Source: Acinetobacter puyangensis
GTDB lineage: Bacteria > Pseudomonadota > Gammaproteobacteria > Pseudomonadales > Moraxellaceae
DNA length: 64,000 nucleotides
Assembly (NCBI RefSeq): GCF_900096995.1
Contig: NZ_OANT01000003.1
Span: 344,631-408,630, forward strand
Direction of reading: 5' to 3'
This document shows, in pieces, positions 26,568-35,157 of this stretch. The position numbers and the translations under genes are program-made. Numbering within the stretch: position 1 is the stretch's first letter; each line of letters opens with the position of its first letter. The notes below the pieces were generated by a model, which was not told the DNA's origin, did not search any database, and saw only the letters and a program-made list of their open reading frames with translations.

Positions 26568-26602
26568 AAAGTATTTGTTTTATCAATTCAAATACTTTTT
26601 AT
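26568..26602. terminator. Bidirectional terminator between FAH and oxidoreductase genes
   Basis: AAAGTATTTG / CAAATACTTT stem with 11-nt loop, followed by T/A-rich sequence on both sides. It contains the stop of the minus-strand oxidoreductase gene. Confidence 0.75.
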
Positions 26603-27187
26603 ATATTCATCTACGGGTAAGTGTGTTTCTGCGGGTAAAAACTTTTGTAAATATACAAGGTAGTCCTGAAAACCTTGTTCCAGTTTTATCGTATTTAGTT
26701 TCTGTTGGGCAATATCCGGGCTAATTTCCGTACCATAAAATGCAAAAAAAGACTGATAATCTGCATTAATATAACCAAAAGTTACTTCAAAAGGACGCAA
26801 AATTTCTGCAAGAGAATAATGGTAGCGACCTGCTTTTGAATAATCTTCTTCTCGAATTCCTGTTGAAACAGCTAAACCCACTTTTTTATTGAATAATTTT
26901 TTGCCTTGAGAACCATATGCCCAGCCATTACGTAACACCTGATCTAACCAACTTTTTAATAAAGGTGGACAATTAAACCAGTAGATGGGAAATTGTAAAA
27001 CAATGCTATGATGTTGTTCAATTAATCGTTGTTCGGCAACAATATCAATTTTGCCATGAGGATAAATCTTATCAATATGATGCAAGGTAAACTGTTCAGG
27101 ATAAGACTGTAATGCCTTAATCCATGTTTGATTGATAATAGAGTTTTCAATATCTGGATGAGCGATAATGATTAAAGTTTTATGCAT
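26588..27187 (-). CDS. NAD(P)H-dependent oxidoreductase, flavodoxin-like fold (KefF/MdaB type)
   Basis: 199 residues with an N-terminal beta strand and loop LIIIAHPDIENSIINQ, the 'VLQFPIYWFNCPPLLKSWLDQVL' segment and 'GKKVGLAVSTGI'-like core, matching the quinone reductase family (KefF, YwrO, MdaB). It likely reduces quinones in two-electron steps with FMN. It is divergent from a HxlR regulator with a palindrome between them, so it is probably under that regulator's control. Confidence 0.88.
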   Translation of the reverse strand: MHKTLIIIAHPDIENSIINQTWIKALQSYPEQFTLHHIDKIYPHGKIDIVAEQRLIEQHHSIVLQFPIYWFNCPPLLKSWLDQVLRNGWAYGSQGKKLFNKKVGLAVSTGIREEDYSKAGRYHYSLAEILRPFEVTFGYINADYQSFFAFYGTEISPDIAQQKLNTIKLEQGFQDYLVYLQKFLPAETHLPVDEYIKSI

Positions 27188-27257
27188 GAAAAAAAACTCT
27201 GAAATTGATTAATTTTAGATTATCGAAATCAAAGCTCTTTGAGTAGTACGGTAAATG

Positions 27258-27273
27258 AGGTAAGCACTTACCT
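27258..27273. promoter_or_regulatory. Perfect palindrome in the HxlR/oxidoreductase intergenic region
   Basis: AGGTAAG-CA-CTTACCT, a 16-bp perfect palindrome 15 bp before the HxlR start codon and 71 bp from the divergent gene. This is the expected place and form of a HxlR-family operator. Confidence 0.65.
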
Positions 27274-27287
27274 GAAGGTTAGTATAG

Positions 27288-27638
27288 ATGCAAAATGAAT
27301 TCATATGTAGTATTACAGATGTAGAGTTAAAAAATACACCTTTTGGTTATACTTTATCTCTTATTCAGGGTAAATATAAAATGATTATATTATATTGGTT
27401 AAATGAAAATAATGGCGTCATGCGATTTAATGCATTACAGCGAAAGATCGGAAATATATCTTATAAAACCTTAAGTAATACATTAAAAGAACTGGAGCAA
27501 GATCATTTGGTTTTACGCAAAGAATATGTACAAATTCCGCCAAAAGTAGAATATATCATGACAGCCCGTGGACTGTCATTAATACCTATTCTGGATATGA
27601 TGTGTAATTGGGGTAAAGCACATCAAAATAAGGATTGA
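27288..27638 (+). CDS. HxlR family transcriptional regulator
   Basis: 116 residues with the HxlR/MarR-like winged helix: 'PFGYTLSLIQGKYKMIILYWL' opening, 'LQRKIGNISYKTLSNTLKELEQDHLVLRKEYVQIPPKVEY' core and 'MTARGLSLIPILDMMCNWG' end. HxlR regulators often sense reactive electrophiles or redox state, but they usually carry an N-terminal Cys; here Cys7 (FICSITD) is the candidate. Likely represses the divergent quinone-reductase-like gene. Start is GTG/ATG-type ATG at the end of 'TATAG'. Confidence 0.9.
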   Translation: MQNEFICSITDVELKNTPFGYTLSLIQGKYKMIILYWLNENNGVMRFNALQRKIGNISYKTLSNTLKELEQDHLVLRKEYVQIPPKVEYIMTARGLSLIPILDMMCNWGKAHQNKD

Positions 27639-27672
27639 ATATTGGAGATGATTCAATCCATTCGGTAGATAT

Positions 27673-28917
27673 TTATTTTGTTTCAAAAATACGGGAAAGT
27701 GGCATAGACAATTTTGCCGATAAATATTCATCGGTTTCGGCAAGCGCTGGCCCCAGAACTTGCATCCACTCATCATCAGGATGGATATTGCCCAGATCTT
27801 TGCGATGTGGCAACTGGAAAGGCAGTGCAGTAGCAAAACTCCAGAAATCCACCTGACTTAAATTGCGAATAAGTACATATTCATTTTTATCGGTTTCGGC
27901 AATCAGCTTTTGCTTCTCCAGTAATTCAATATAATACGGCCAGCGACCAATTTCACTGCGGCCTAGAATATCCAGTGCTTCTTTATCTGATACCGATTCA
28001 CCGATTTTTTGTTTTTTATAAAACAGTTCCAAAATATCTAATAACATCACAATCGGATGACGGGTAATGGTGGTTTTTGAGCTAAATGCGGTAATACCAT
28101 AACTAATTTCTACACCCAGTAAAATGACATTCCAGGAAATAAAAATCCATAACAGGAAAATTGGAATTGCTGCAAATGCACCATAGACCAGTTGATAACT
28201 GGTAAAGTTACTCATGATAAAACCAAACAGGTTTTTCAGTAATTCAAATACGATACCGCTAAATATACCTGCAATAAATGCCGAGCGAATTGGCACACTA
28301 CGATTGGGAATAGTCCAATATAACAAGCTAAAGCCCAGACAGGTAAGGAAGAAGGAAACTGAGCGCAGCACAAAGGCAAAATCCAGTTCATAACCGCCAA
28401 TCGTATTGCTGAGTAAGTTGATTGAGGTGACGGTAGAAGAAAGCACAAATGCGGTGCCGAGGATAATGGGCCCCAAGGAAATAATGGTCCAGTAACGCAT
28501 AAAGCCAATAATACCACCACGTGATTGGCGTACTCGCCAGATCCGGTTGAAGGCTTCTTCAATACTCGATAGCATCATCACTGTAGTGACAAACAGAAAA
28601 AGTATCCCGATAATGGTTAAATTACTGGAGTTGGCGGTAAATGAATTAAGCGCTTGATCAAAAGCAATCGAGGTTTTAGGTAAAAAGTTGTTATAAATCC
28701 ATTCCTGTAATTGCTGGCGCGCAGGTTCCAGTGCCTTAATCGAAGAGATGATCACCAGAAAAACTGTGAGCATCGGAACCACTGCAAATAGGGTGGTATA
28801 GGTCAACGATCCGGCAAGTTCACGGCAACGATCAGCTTCAAAGCGACGAAAGATAAAAATAATAAATTGAACCCATTGCTGTTCCAAAATAGGCGAAGCT
28901 TTCAATTTTTCTAGCAT
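27673..28917 (-). CDS. YihY/BrkB family inner-membrane protein
   Basis: 414 residues. The N-terminal two thirds form about six membrane helices in the YihY/BrkB (virulence factor BrkB/UPF0761) pattern, with 'ELAGSLTYTTLFAVVPMLTVFLV', 'NRIWRVRQSRGG', 'YWTIPNRSVPIRSAFIAGI' and 'YGAFAAIPIFLLWIFISW'. The C-terminal ~130 residues look like a cytoplasmic winged-helix-like extension. Function is not established. The start used here, MLEKLKASP, has GGGGAAAT upstream; an upstream ATG 13 codons earlier adds an uncharacteristic N-terminus. Confidence 0.85.
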   Translation of the reverse strand: MLEKLKASPILEQQWVQFIIFIFRRFEADRCRELAGSLTYTTLFAVVPMLTVFLVIISSIKALEPARQQLQEWIYNNFLPKTSIAFDQALNSFTANSSNLTIIGILFLFVTTVMMLSSIEEAFNRIWRVRQSRGGIIGFMRYWTIISLGPIILGTAFVLSSTVTSINLLSNTIGGYELDFAFVLRSVSFFLTCLGFSLLYWTIPNRSVPIRSAFIAGIFSGIVFELLKNLFGFIMSNFTSYQLVYGAFAAIPIFLLWIFISWNVILLGVEISYGITAFSSKTTITRHPIVMLLDILELFYKKQKIGESVSDKEALDILGRSEIGRWPYYIELLEKQKLIAETDKNEYVLIRNLSQVDFWSFATALPFQLPHRKDLGNIHPDDEWMQVLGPALAETDEYLSAKLSMPLSRIFETK

Positions 28918-29011
28918 AAATTCATTTCCCCATGAAAATTTAGCAGTGAATGGCAAGCATGCTTTTATCAGATTTGGCGTAACACTTAAAACTTTGTATG
29001 ATGTGTTGTAA

Positions 29012-29635
<624 letters not shown>

Positions 29636-29998
29636 GGCAAGTTAAACTAACGTGAATTCGGGATAAGATGAGGAGAAGAAATTCGTTTCGTAGCAGCGTC
29701 CGCTGCTTGTACGAGGTCAGCAGATTATCTGCAAGATAATGTTTTTCAATCAATTTGTTTTTTAGCGGTATTTGACCGAGTTTGCAGCGGATAAATGGTT
29801 TTGCCTACTTTTCCCGAAAGAAAAGTAGGTCGAACCGAAGGTTTATCCTAAAATATGCCTAATTTTGTAAGACTCTGTCGTGATTCTTTCGTTAAAATTA
29901 ATTTTATTCATACAAAACAAAGATTCTTATCCCGAACTGACGTTAAAGTATTCATAGCAATAATCATGTCATGAATTTAAGCAAGCCCTGATGCGGGA
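29636..29998. other. Intergenic region carrying an inverted-repeat element
   Basis: No gene is seen. Most of it is the inverted-repeat element listed separately (29650-29943); the rest is short spacer next to wrbA and xpt. Confidence 0.7.
29650..29943. mobile_element. MITE-like inverted-repeat element, second family
   Basis: The ends ACGTGAATTCGGGATAAGA and TCTTATCCCGAACTGACGT are inverted repeats with two mismatches, each flanked by TA (29648-29649 and 29944-29945). The interior has hairpins (GCAGCG-TCC-GCTGC; TACTTTT-CCCGAAAG-AAAAGTA). Length ~294 bp, no coding capacity. It is unrelated in sequence to the element at 3146 but has the same architecture. Confidence 0.6.
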
Positions 29999-30647
<649 letters not shown>

Positions 30648-30712
30648 TAAGCAAAGGCATATTTTAAAAAGTAGATTTTAAAAAGCAAGCCGCAAAAGAG
30701 AAATATTCACTG

Positions 30713-31411
30713 TTAATGTGCTTTTAACAATAAGCCATAGGATTGATCACCATCTTGATGTGTTACTTTCACAGGTAGATAATCCAGACTTGGTGCCAGC
30801 CAGAAAATGGTGTTTTTATTGGCACGATCATGTTTTAAACGAATTTTAACTGTATCATAGCTTTTCCCATCGGCAGCTTTGATCTTTTCTGAACCTTCCT
30901 TCACAAAATGCCGTGCTTCGACTTCTTTATAATCGGCAATCAGATAGCTGGATTTTAAACCACCTTGTTTGAGATCTTCACGCACTTGTAATTCGGCATT
31001 TAAATCATCCAGTACGCCATTTTGCCAAGTTAACACGCGTGATGTGCCTTTACGACTGGTCTGGATTTGTTTTTGTTGTGGTTTGAAATTCATATTGACC
31101 ACATCATTATGTACCAGAATTTTGGTTTGACGCTGATAACTGACAGATTGGATTTGTCCCTGACTAAAGCCAAACTTACTGGTCTCAGTGGCACTGCCAA
31201 TCACTGGAATTCTGGAACTAAATTGATATTGCCATAGATTGCCTTGCTGACTGAGTTTACGTGTCGCATCGCCCATGGTTTTATTGCCGTAGGTGAATTG
31301 ATAGGTTGCCGAAAAAGGTGTCAAGGCATGGCTTGCTGCGGCAAAAGTGAAGCTTGCTGCGGTAAAGGTCGTCAATGCAAATGTCCGCATTGCAGCAGAA
31401 AAGGTCTTCAT
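30713..31411 (-). CDS. DUF3108 domain-containing exported protein
   Basis: 232 residues with a signal peptide (basic start then FALTTFTAASFTFAAASHA), then a beta-rich periplasmic domain: 'PFSATYQFTYGNKTMGDATRKL', 'YQRQTKILVHNDVVNMNFK', and 'FWLAPSLDYLPVKVTHQDGD' near the end, as in the DUF3108 family. Its role is unknown. It is followed by xpt after 135 bp but the gap with the hairpin suggests separate transcription. An in-frame second ATG at 31390 would shorten the signal peptide. Confidence 0.85.
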   Translation of the reverse strand: MKTFSAAMRTFALTTFTAASFTFAAASHALTPFSATYQFTYGNKTMGDATRKLSQQGNLWQYQFSSRIPVIGSATETSKFGFSQGQIQSVSYQRQTKILVHNDVVNMNFKPQQKQIQTSRKGTSRVLTWQNGVLDDLNAELQVREDLKQGGLKSSYLIADYKEVEARHFVKEGSEKIKAADGKSYDTVKIRLKHDRANKNTIFWLAPSLDYLPVKVTHQDGDQSYGLLLKAH

Positions 31412-31552
31412 AAAGTGCCTCTCAAATATAATTGTTTGCTTTACTAGAGCTCAGCTTAAGAAGCGTGCATACAAATTACGATGGGATAAATGTATCGAAA
31501 TGTGTGCGAAGTATTAAAATGTGAAGAAAACATCTGGTGAGTCCGAAACCCG

Positions 31553-32230
31553 CTAATCTTTAATCGGACTGATCGTGGTTTTACCATCGTCTTCCAGTTC
31601 AAAATCATCAAAGATATTGTCCTGTTTGTCCCGATTGAATATCCCGTCCAGATTGACATTGGCAAGCAGTACCAGTTCGGTTTCTTTTAAAATGCCATGA
31701 TTGATATGCACCTTACGCAAAGTCCGCATTACGCTTTCTATATCGCCTAGCCAGCGATTTAGATCAAGATAAAGCAAGCCGTGTTTGACCTGCACAATAT
31801 TATAATGCTGCAAGATTGGCCCTAAAGGATCTTTATCCAGTACTTTTTGAAATACGAATAAGGCAAAATTTGCGCCTAATTTTTTATACATTTTATCAAA
31901 GCGGGCTTCGATCACCTGAGTTTTGCTGATTTGTTCAAAGACAACCAGTTGAGTTCCCTTATTGAACTCCATTTGTACCAGTTTTAAATCAACAGAAAGT
32001 GCAGCATAGATACCGACGACATCGACAGTGGCATACAGTCTTAACCAGTCGTCATAGACATCGGCATGCAAGTCTTTGAGTAAATCGACATTGTCGGTAA
32101 CATACTTTTTGAAGGTGGCATTGAGTAGATTTTGTGAAACCGAAAAGTCTCTTTCTTCTTCGATTAAATCTTCTGCACGTTGATAAAGTTGCTGGACAGA
32201 TGATGTGATTTTAGAAAAAATACGCGACAT
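31553..32230 (-). CDS. Hypothetical protein, conserved in Acinetobacter
   Basis: 225 residues, no signal peptide, no membrane helix, mixed alpha/beta with helical N-terminus (SSVQQLYQRAEDLIEEERDF). I do not recognise a domain. It starts on the minus strand about 200 bp from the divergent TonB gene. An acidic C-terminus ends DDFELEDDGKTTISPIKD. Codon use matches its neighbours, so it is a native gene rather than a recent insertion. Confidence 0.6.
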   Translation of the reverse strand: MSRIFSKITSSVQQLYQRAEDLIEEERDFSVSQNLLNATFKKYVTDNVDLLKDLHADVYDDWLRLYATVDVVGIYAALSVDLKLVQMEFNKGTQLVVFEQISKTQVIEARFDKMYKKLGANFALFVFQKVLDKDPLGPILQHYNIVQVKHGLLYLDLNRWLGDIESVMRTLRKVHINHGILKETELVLLANVNLDGIFNRDKQDNIFDDFELEDDGKTTISPIKD

Positions 32231-32433
32231 ACTGGCTCACTATAAAATAAGGTTGGCTGATTGCAATGATCGCAGGTTTATATGCTATGCAGTTTGCTTT
32301 AATATAGATTGTGCTTAAAATACGTTTTTTATACAAGTGATCAAAAAGCGCTAATAAAACATGTATAAATCAACATGCAGTACGATTATACGTGTAAATC
32401 AATTGATTTCAATGTATCTAGGGGTAGGGATAC

Positions 32434-33336
32434 TTGGCAGAACAGTCAAAGCAGGACTATTTACAGTTTTTACAGGCATCCGTGGTCAGCAAACACTGGT
32501 GGAAAGATCCTGTTTTTCTTGTGGCAATGATGATTGCAGTCCTTTTGCATCTTGCAATTCTGAGTATTCAGTTTATCTCCGGTTCATCTTCGCCGATGTC
32601 GACCAAAGATGTGACTATCGCTGTACATTTGAATAACGATAAAGTTGAAGATGCGGACTTTTTGGCACAAAAAGATCAAAAAGGCGATGGCGAACTGAAG
32701 CAAAAGCATAGCAAAACAACACCTATTCCGGTAACTGCACCAGACAGTTCCATGGGCGAACAACAACAGGAAATGCTGGAGCAATTGTCCCAGAAAAAAG
32801 CACTGGATTTTCAGGAAAGAATGTTGATGACCACATTAAGTTGGCAGAAACAGAGTCAGGATGAAGAACGTAAAAAAACACAGGATCAACTTGAAAGTCA
32901 ACGCCAATCTCGTGCAGCCATGATCGCCAGTATCGAAGCACAGTTTGCACAGCGTCAGCAAATGTATGCCAAGAAACAAAAAGTGAAAACTGTGACAGAT
33001 ATTCAATCCAAACAGGATGCTTCGGCAGCCTATCTGGATCGTTTCCGTCAGAAAGTGGAACTGTTTGGTAATCGCTATTATCCGGATGCCGCAAAGCAAC
33101 AAGGTTTGTCGGGTGATGTCCGTCTGATGGTTATTCTCAATGCACAAGGGGGAATACGTGCGATCCGCTTGCTGGAAAGCTCAGGACATCCGATTCTGGA
33201 TGAAGCAGCAAAAGCATCGGTACGCCGGGCCATGCCATTTGGAAAGTTTGATGTTGGTATGAAAGATATTAGTGAACTACGGATTGTACGGACATGGCGT
33301 TTTGATGCAAAAGATTCGATGTTTAATGTGCAGTAG
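32434..33336 (+). CDS. TonB family energy transducer, first copy
   Basis: 300 residues. Short cytoplasmic segment, one membrane helix (~25-46), then a Gln/Lys-rich periplasmic coiled-coil linker and a C-terminal TonB domain (~205-300: 'YPDAAKQQGLSGDVRLMVIL', 'ASVRRAMPFGKFDVG'). TonB proteins span the periplasm and drive uptake by outer-membrane receptors. The initiating codon is TTG, with AGGGG upstream. No exbB/exbD genes lie here. It precedes the TA pairs and the receptor hphR, but intervening genes suggest separate transcription. The start codon may reduce its expression. Confidence 0.85.
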   Translation: MAEQSKQDYLQFLQASVVSKHWWKDPVFLVAMMIAVLLHLAILSIQFISGSSSPMSTKDVTIAVHLNNDKVEDADFLAQKDQKGDGELKQKHSKTTPIPVTAPDSSMGEQQQEMLEQLSQKKALDFQERMLMTTLSWQKQSQDEERKKTQDQLESQRQSRAAMIASIEAQFAQRQQMYAKKQKVKTVTDIQSKQDASAAYLDRFRQKVELFGNRYYPDAAKQQGLSGDVRLMVILNAQGGIRAIRLLESSGHPILDEAAKASVRRAMPFGKFDVGMKDISELRIVRTWRFDAKDSMFNVQ

Positions 33337-33345
33337 TAAAATTCC

Positions 33346-33411
33346 TGAACTTTGCACTGTATACCTGAGATGCGACTAAAGCATCGCAAGGCAGGAATGA
33401 CGGAGTAATTC
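33346..33411. repeat. REP-like direct repeat, left copy (66 bp)
   Basis: Starts TGAACTTTGCACTG and ends GTAATTC. It can fold (CCTG...CAGG around GATGC-GACTAAA-GCATC). It is repeated, about 90% identical, at 34231-34296 and the two copies bracket the DinJ/YafQ module. Confidence 0.85.
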
Positions 33412-33517
33412 CAAGCATATTCCTTTTCCAGATATGAACGATGAAAACCAAAAGAACGTAGCTTTTGAGGTAAATTTTTCTTACCAAATGACTAACTCGA
33501 ACGATTTTTTTTGATGT

Positions 33518-33538
33518 ATGATTAACGTTGTTAATCAT
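33518..33538 (+). promoter_or_regulatory. Operator palindrome of the dinJ-yafQ module
   Basis: ATGATTAAC-GTT-GTTAATCAT, perfect 9-bp arms, 13 bp upstream of the antitoxin start. Antitoxins of this family bind such palindromes to autoregulate the operon. Confidence 0.75.
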
Positions 33539-33551
33539 AGGAGAGTAGAAC

Positions 33552-33812
33552 ATGGCAGCAAATGCACTCGTCACCACTCGAATCAATGAAAATATTAAAC
33601 ATGAAGCAACAGAAGTTTTGGCAACGATGGGACTGACTGTATCTGATGCTGTCCGTTTAATGCTGACCAAAATTGCTAAAGAAAAAGCTTTACCATTTGA
33701 AATCTGGCAGCCGAATGCTGAGACCATAGCAGCCATACAAGAGGATCTGAGCGATGCCCCTGCATTTGAATCTGTAGATGATTTAGTGGCAAGTTTAAAT
33801 GCGGACGATTAA
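33552..33812 (+). CDS. dinJ: DinJ/RelB-family antitoxin
   Basis: 86 residues. Ribbon-helix-helix N-terminus 'ALVTTRINENIKHEATEVLATMGLTVSDAVRLMLTKIAKE' and an acidic C-terminus ('ESVDDLVASLNADD') that neutralises the toxin. Its palindromic operator lies upstream and its last 14 bp overlap the toxin gene, the normal type II toxin-antitoxin layout with antitoxin first. Confidence 0.93.
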   Translation: MAANALVTTRINENIKHEATEVLATMGLTVSDAVRLMLTKIAKEKALPFEIWQPNAETIAAIQEDLSDAPAFESVDDLVASLNADD

Positions 33813-34092
33813 ATACACCACGGTCTTTAAAAAAGATTTCAAGCGAGAAAAGAAAGGGCAACATCGTAATACGGTACAAACCGAGTTAGAAACGGTTTTA
33901 AAGTTGTTACAGGCGGATTTGCCCTTACCAGAGAAATATCGAGATCATGCTTTATCCGGCAATTGGAAAGAGTATCGAGATTGTCATATTACGCCTGATT
34001 TAGTGCTAATCTATAAGAAGAATGAGGAAGGCGAACTCCTTATTTTACAGCTTATAAGGTTGGGAAGTCATAGTGAATTAGGCATTGCCTAG
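33799..34092 (+). CDS. yafQ: YafQ-family mRNA interferase toxin
   Basis: 97 residues of the RelE superfamily, YafQ subgroup: ribosome-dependent endonucleases that cleave mRNA in the A site. Recognisable 'YRDHALSGNWKEYRDCHITPDLVLIYK' block, in which YafQ His residues act in catalysis (E. coli His50, His63, His87): present here are His in DHAL, DCHI and GSHSE. So the toxin looks intact. It overlaps dinJ by 14 bp. Confidence 0.92.
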   Translation: MRTIKYTTVFKKDFKREKKGQHRNTVQTELETVLKLLQADLPLPEKYRDHALSGNWKEYRDCHITPDLVLIYKKNEEGELLILQLIRLGSHSELGIA

Positions 34093-34230
34093 TTTTAACC
34101 TAACGAAGTAACTTTAGTTGTCATACTCTGAGCCATATATTGCGCGAGGAGCATCAAGAGCCAATGTAACTTGAATTAAATTCTAACCGCAGTTAAAAAG
34201 GCAGATTGATTTAATAAAGCCTAGAATGGG

Positions 34231-34296
34231 TGAACTTTGCACTGGATTCCTGAGATGCGACTAAAGCATCGTAAGGCAGGAATGACGGCGTAATTC
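34231..34296. repeat. REP-like direct repeat, right copy (66 bp)
   Basis: Second copy of the 66-bp repeat, followed by a different palindromic stretch (CGCCATCGTCATGCCGGACTTGATCCGGC). Same orientation as the left copy. Confidence 0.85.
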
Positions 34297-34355
34297 TAGT
34301 CGCCATCGTCATGCCGGACTTGATCCGGCCTCCAGAGCTAAGATGACCGAAATGG

Positions 34356-34649
34356 TTATAGGTCAAAAAAGTATTTCATCGGTTGCATTTGTTGATGAAG
34401 TATCCTAATGATAAAAATACCATATTTCTGTGGACGGTAAAAAATAGCATGTTGATTGTGATCATGACGACGTATATTAAGCCCTATATCAGGACATTCG
34501 TGTCCCATTAGTGGGGCACTGGTCAAAAGATTAAAAATATTTTCTAAATTGTCAGTGTACTTATCGGCTTGAATAACACCAAATTTAAGCAATGTATATT
34601 CATAAATTGCTGCAAAATCTTCCGCAGCCAAATTAGATAGTTTATACAT
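34356..34649 (-). CDS. parE: ParE/RelE-family toxin
   Basis: 97 residues, ParE type: 'LAAEDFAAIYEYTLLKFG', then 'IGLNIRRHDHNQHAIFYR' and 'IIRILHQQMQPMKYF' at the end, matching the RelE/ParE fold. ParE toxins inhibit DNA gyrase. It lies downstream of and overlaps its antitoxin by 8 bp. It forms a second toxin-antitoxin pair, tail-to-tail with dinJ-yafQ. Confidence 0.9.
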   Translation of the reverse strand: MYKLSNLAAEDFAAIYEYTLLKFGVIQADKYTDNLENIFNLLTSAPLMGHECPDIGLNIRRHDHNQHAIFYRPQKYGIFIIRILHQQMQPMKYFFDL

Positions 34650-34884
34650 TGTGCTTGCGTTTCACTTGGGCAGCTATATCTTTTAAAGTAAGAGAACTTT
34701 CTCCACTTTCGTCACCGGCTTCAATTGCTTTTTTTAAGGCTATTGCTTGATTCTCCTGATGTTCTAATAATCTCAAAGCGGATCGCATGACTTCACTCGT
34801 TGAACCATATCGTCCAGATTCAATGAGTGTTTTGACAAATTCATCCAATTGTTGGCCGATAGTTACACTCGTTGTTCTAGCCAT
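34642..34884 (-). CDS. parD: ParD-family antitoxin
   Basis: 80 residues. CopG/ParD-type ribbon-helix-helix N-terminus: 'ARTTSVTIGQQLDEFVKTLI' then 'RYGSTSEVMRSALRLLEHQE', followed by an acidic toxin-binding part ('ALKKAIEAGDESGE'). The frame is open upstream but the ParD consensus starts at this ATG. Overlaps parE. Confidence 0.92.
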   Translation of the reverse strand: MARTTSVTIGQQLDEFVKTLIESGRYGSTSEVMRSALRLLEHQENQAIALKKAIEAGDESGESSLTLKDIAAQVKRKHNV

Positions 34885-35124
34885 AAGAATTTCTCTGTGT
34901 ATGAATAGATAACACAATGCTAACATGTATATTAAATTGAGATCAATTAAAGAACTCTCAAGTATGACGAAGTGGTAAGGTATGCCACACACACGACTCT
35001 GAATTAAAAGTAAAAAAACAAGATCGTGTAATTTCTCTAAATTTTTATGTAATTTTTTTGCGTAATTTTTTTATCTCATTCGTCATATTAAGTATAAACC
35101 AAGGATTTTTTCTTTATCGCTTTG

Positions 35125-35143
35125 GTTAATGATTATCATTTAT
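35125..35143 (+). promoter_or_regulatory. Fur-box-like site upstream of hphR
   Basis: GTTAATGATTATCATTTAT matches 14 of 19 positions of the Fur consensus GATAATGATAATCATTATC. It lies 15 bp before the chosen start codon, so iron-bound Fur should repress this receptor gene. Confidence 0.7.
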
Positions 35144-35157
35144 TGCTGGAATGGGGC

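Noticed and set aside
35122..35157. Earlier TTG start of the hphR receptor
   Set aside because: It would place the Fur box inside the coding region, gives a non-signal-peptide start, and lacks a ribosome-binding site.
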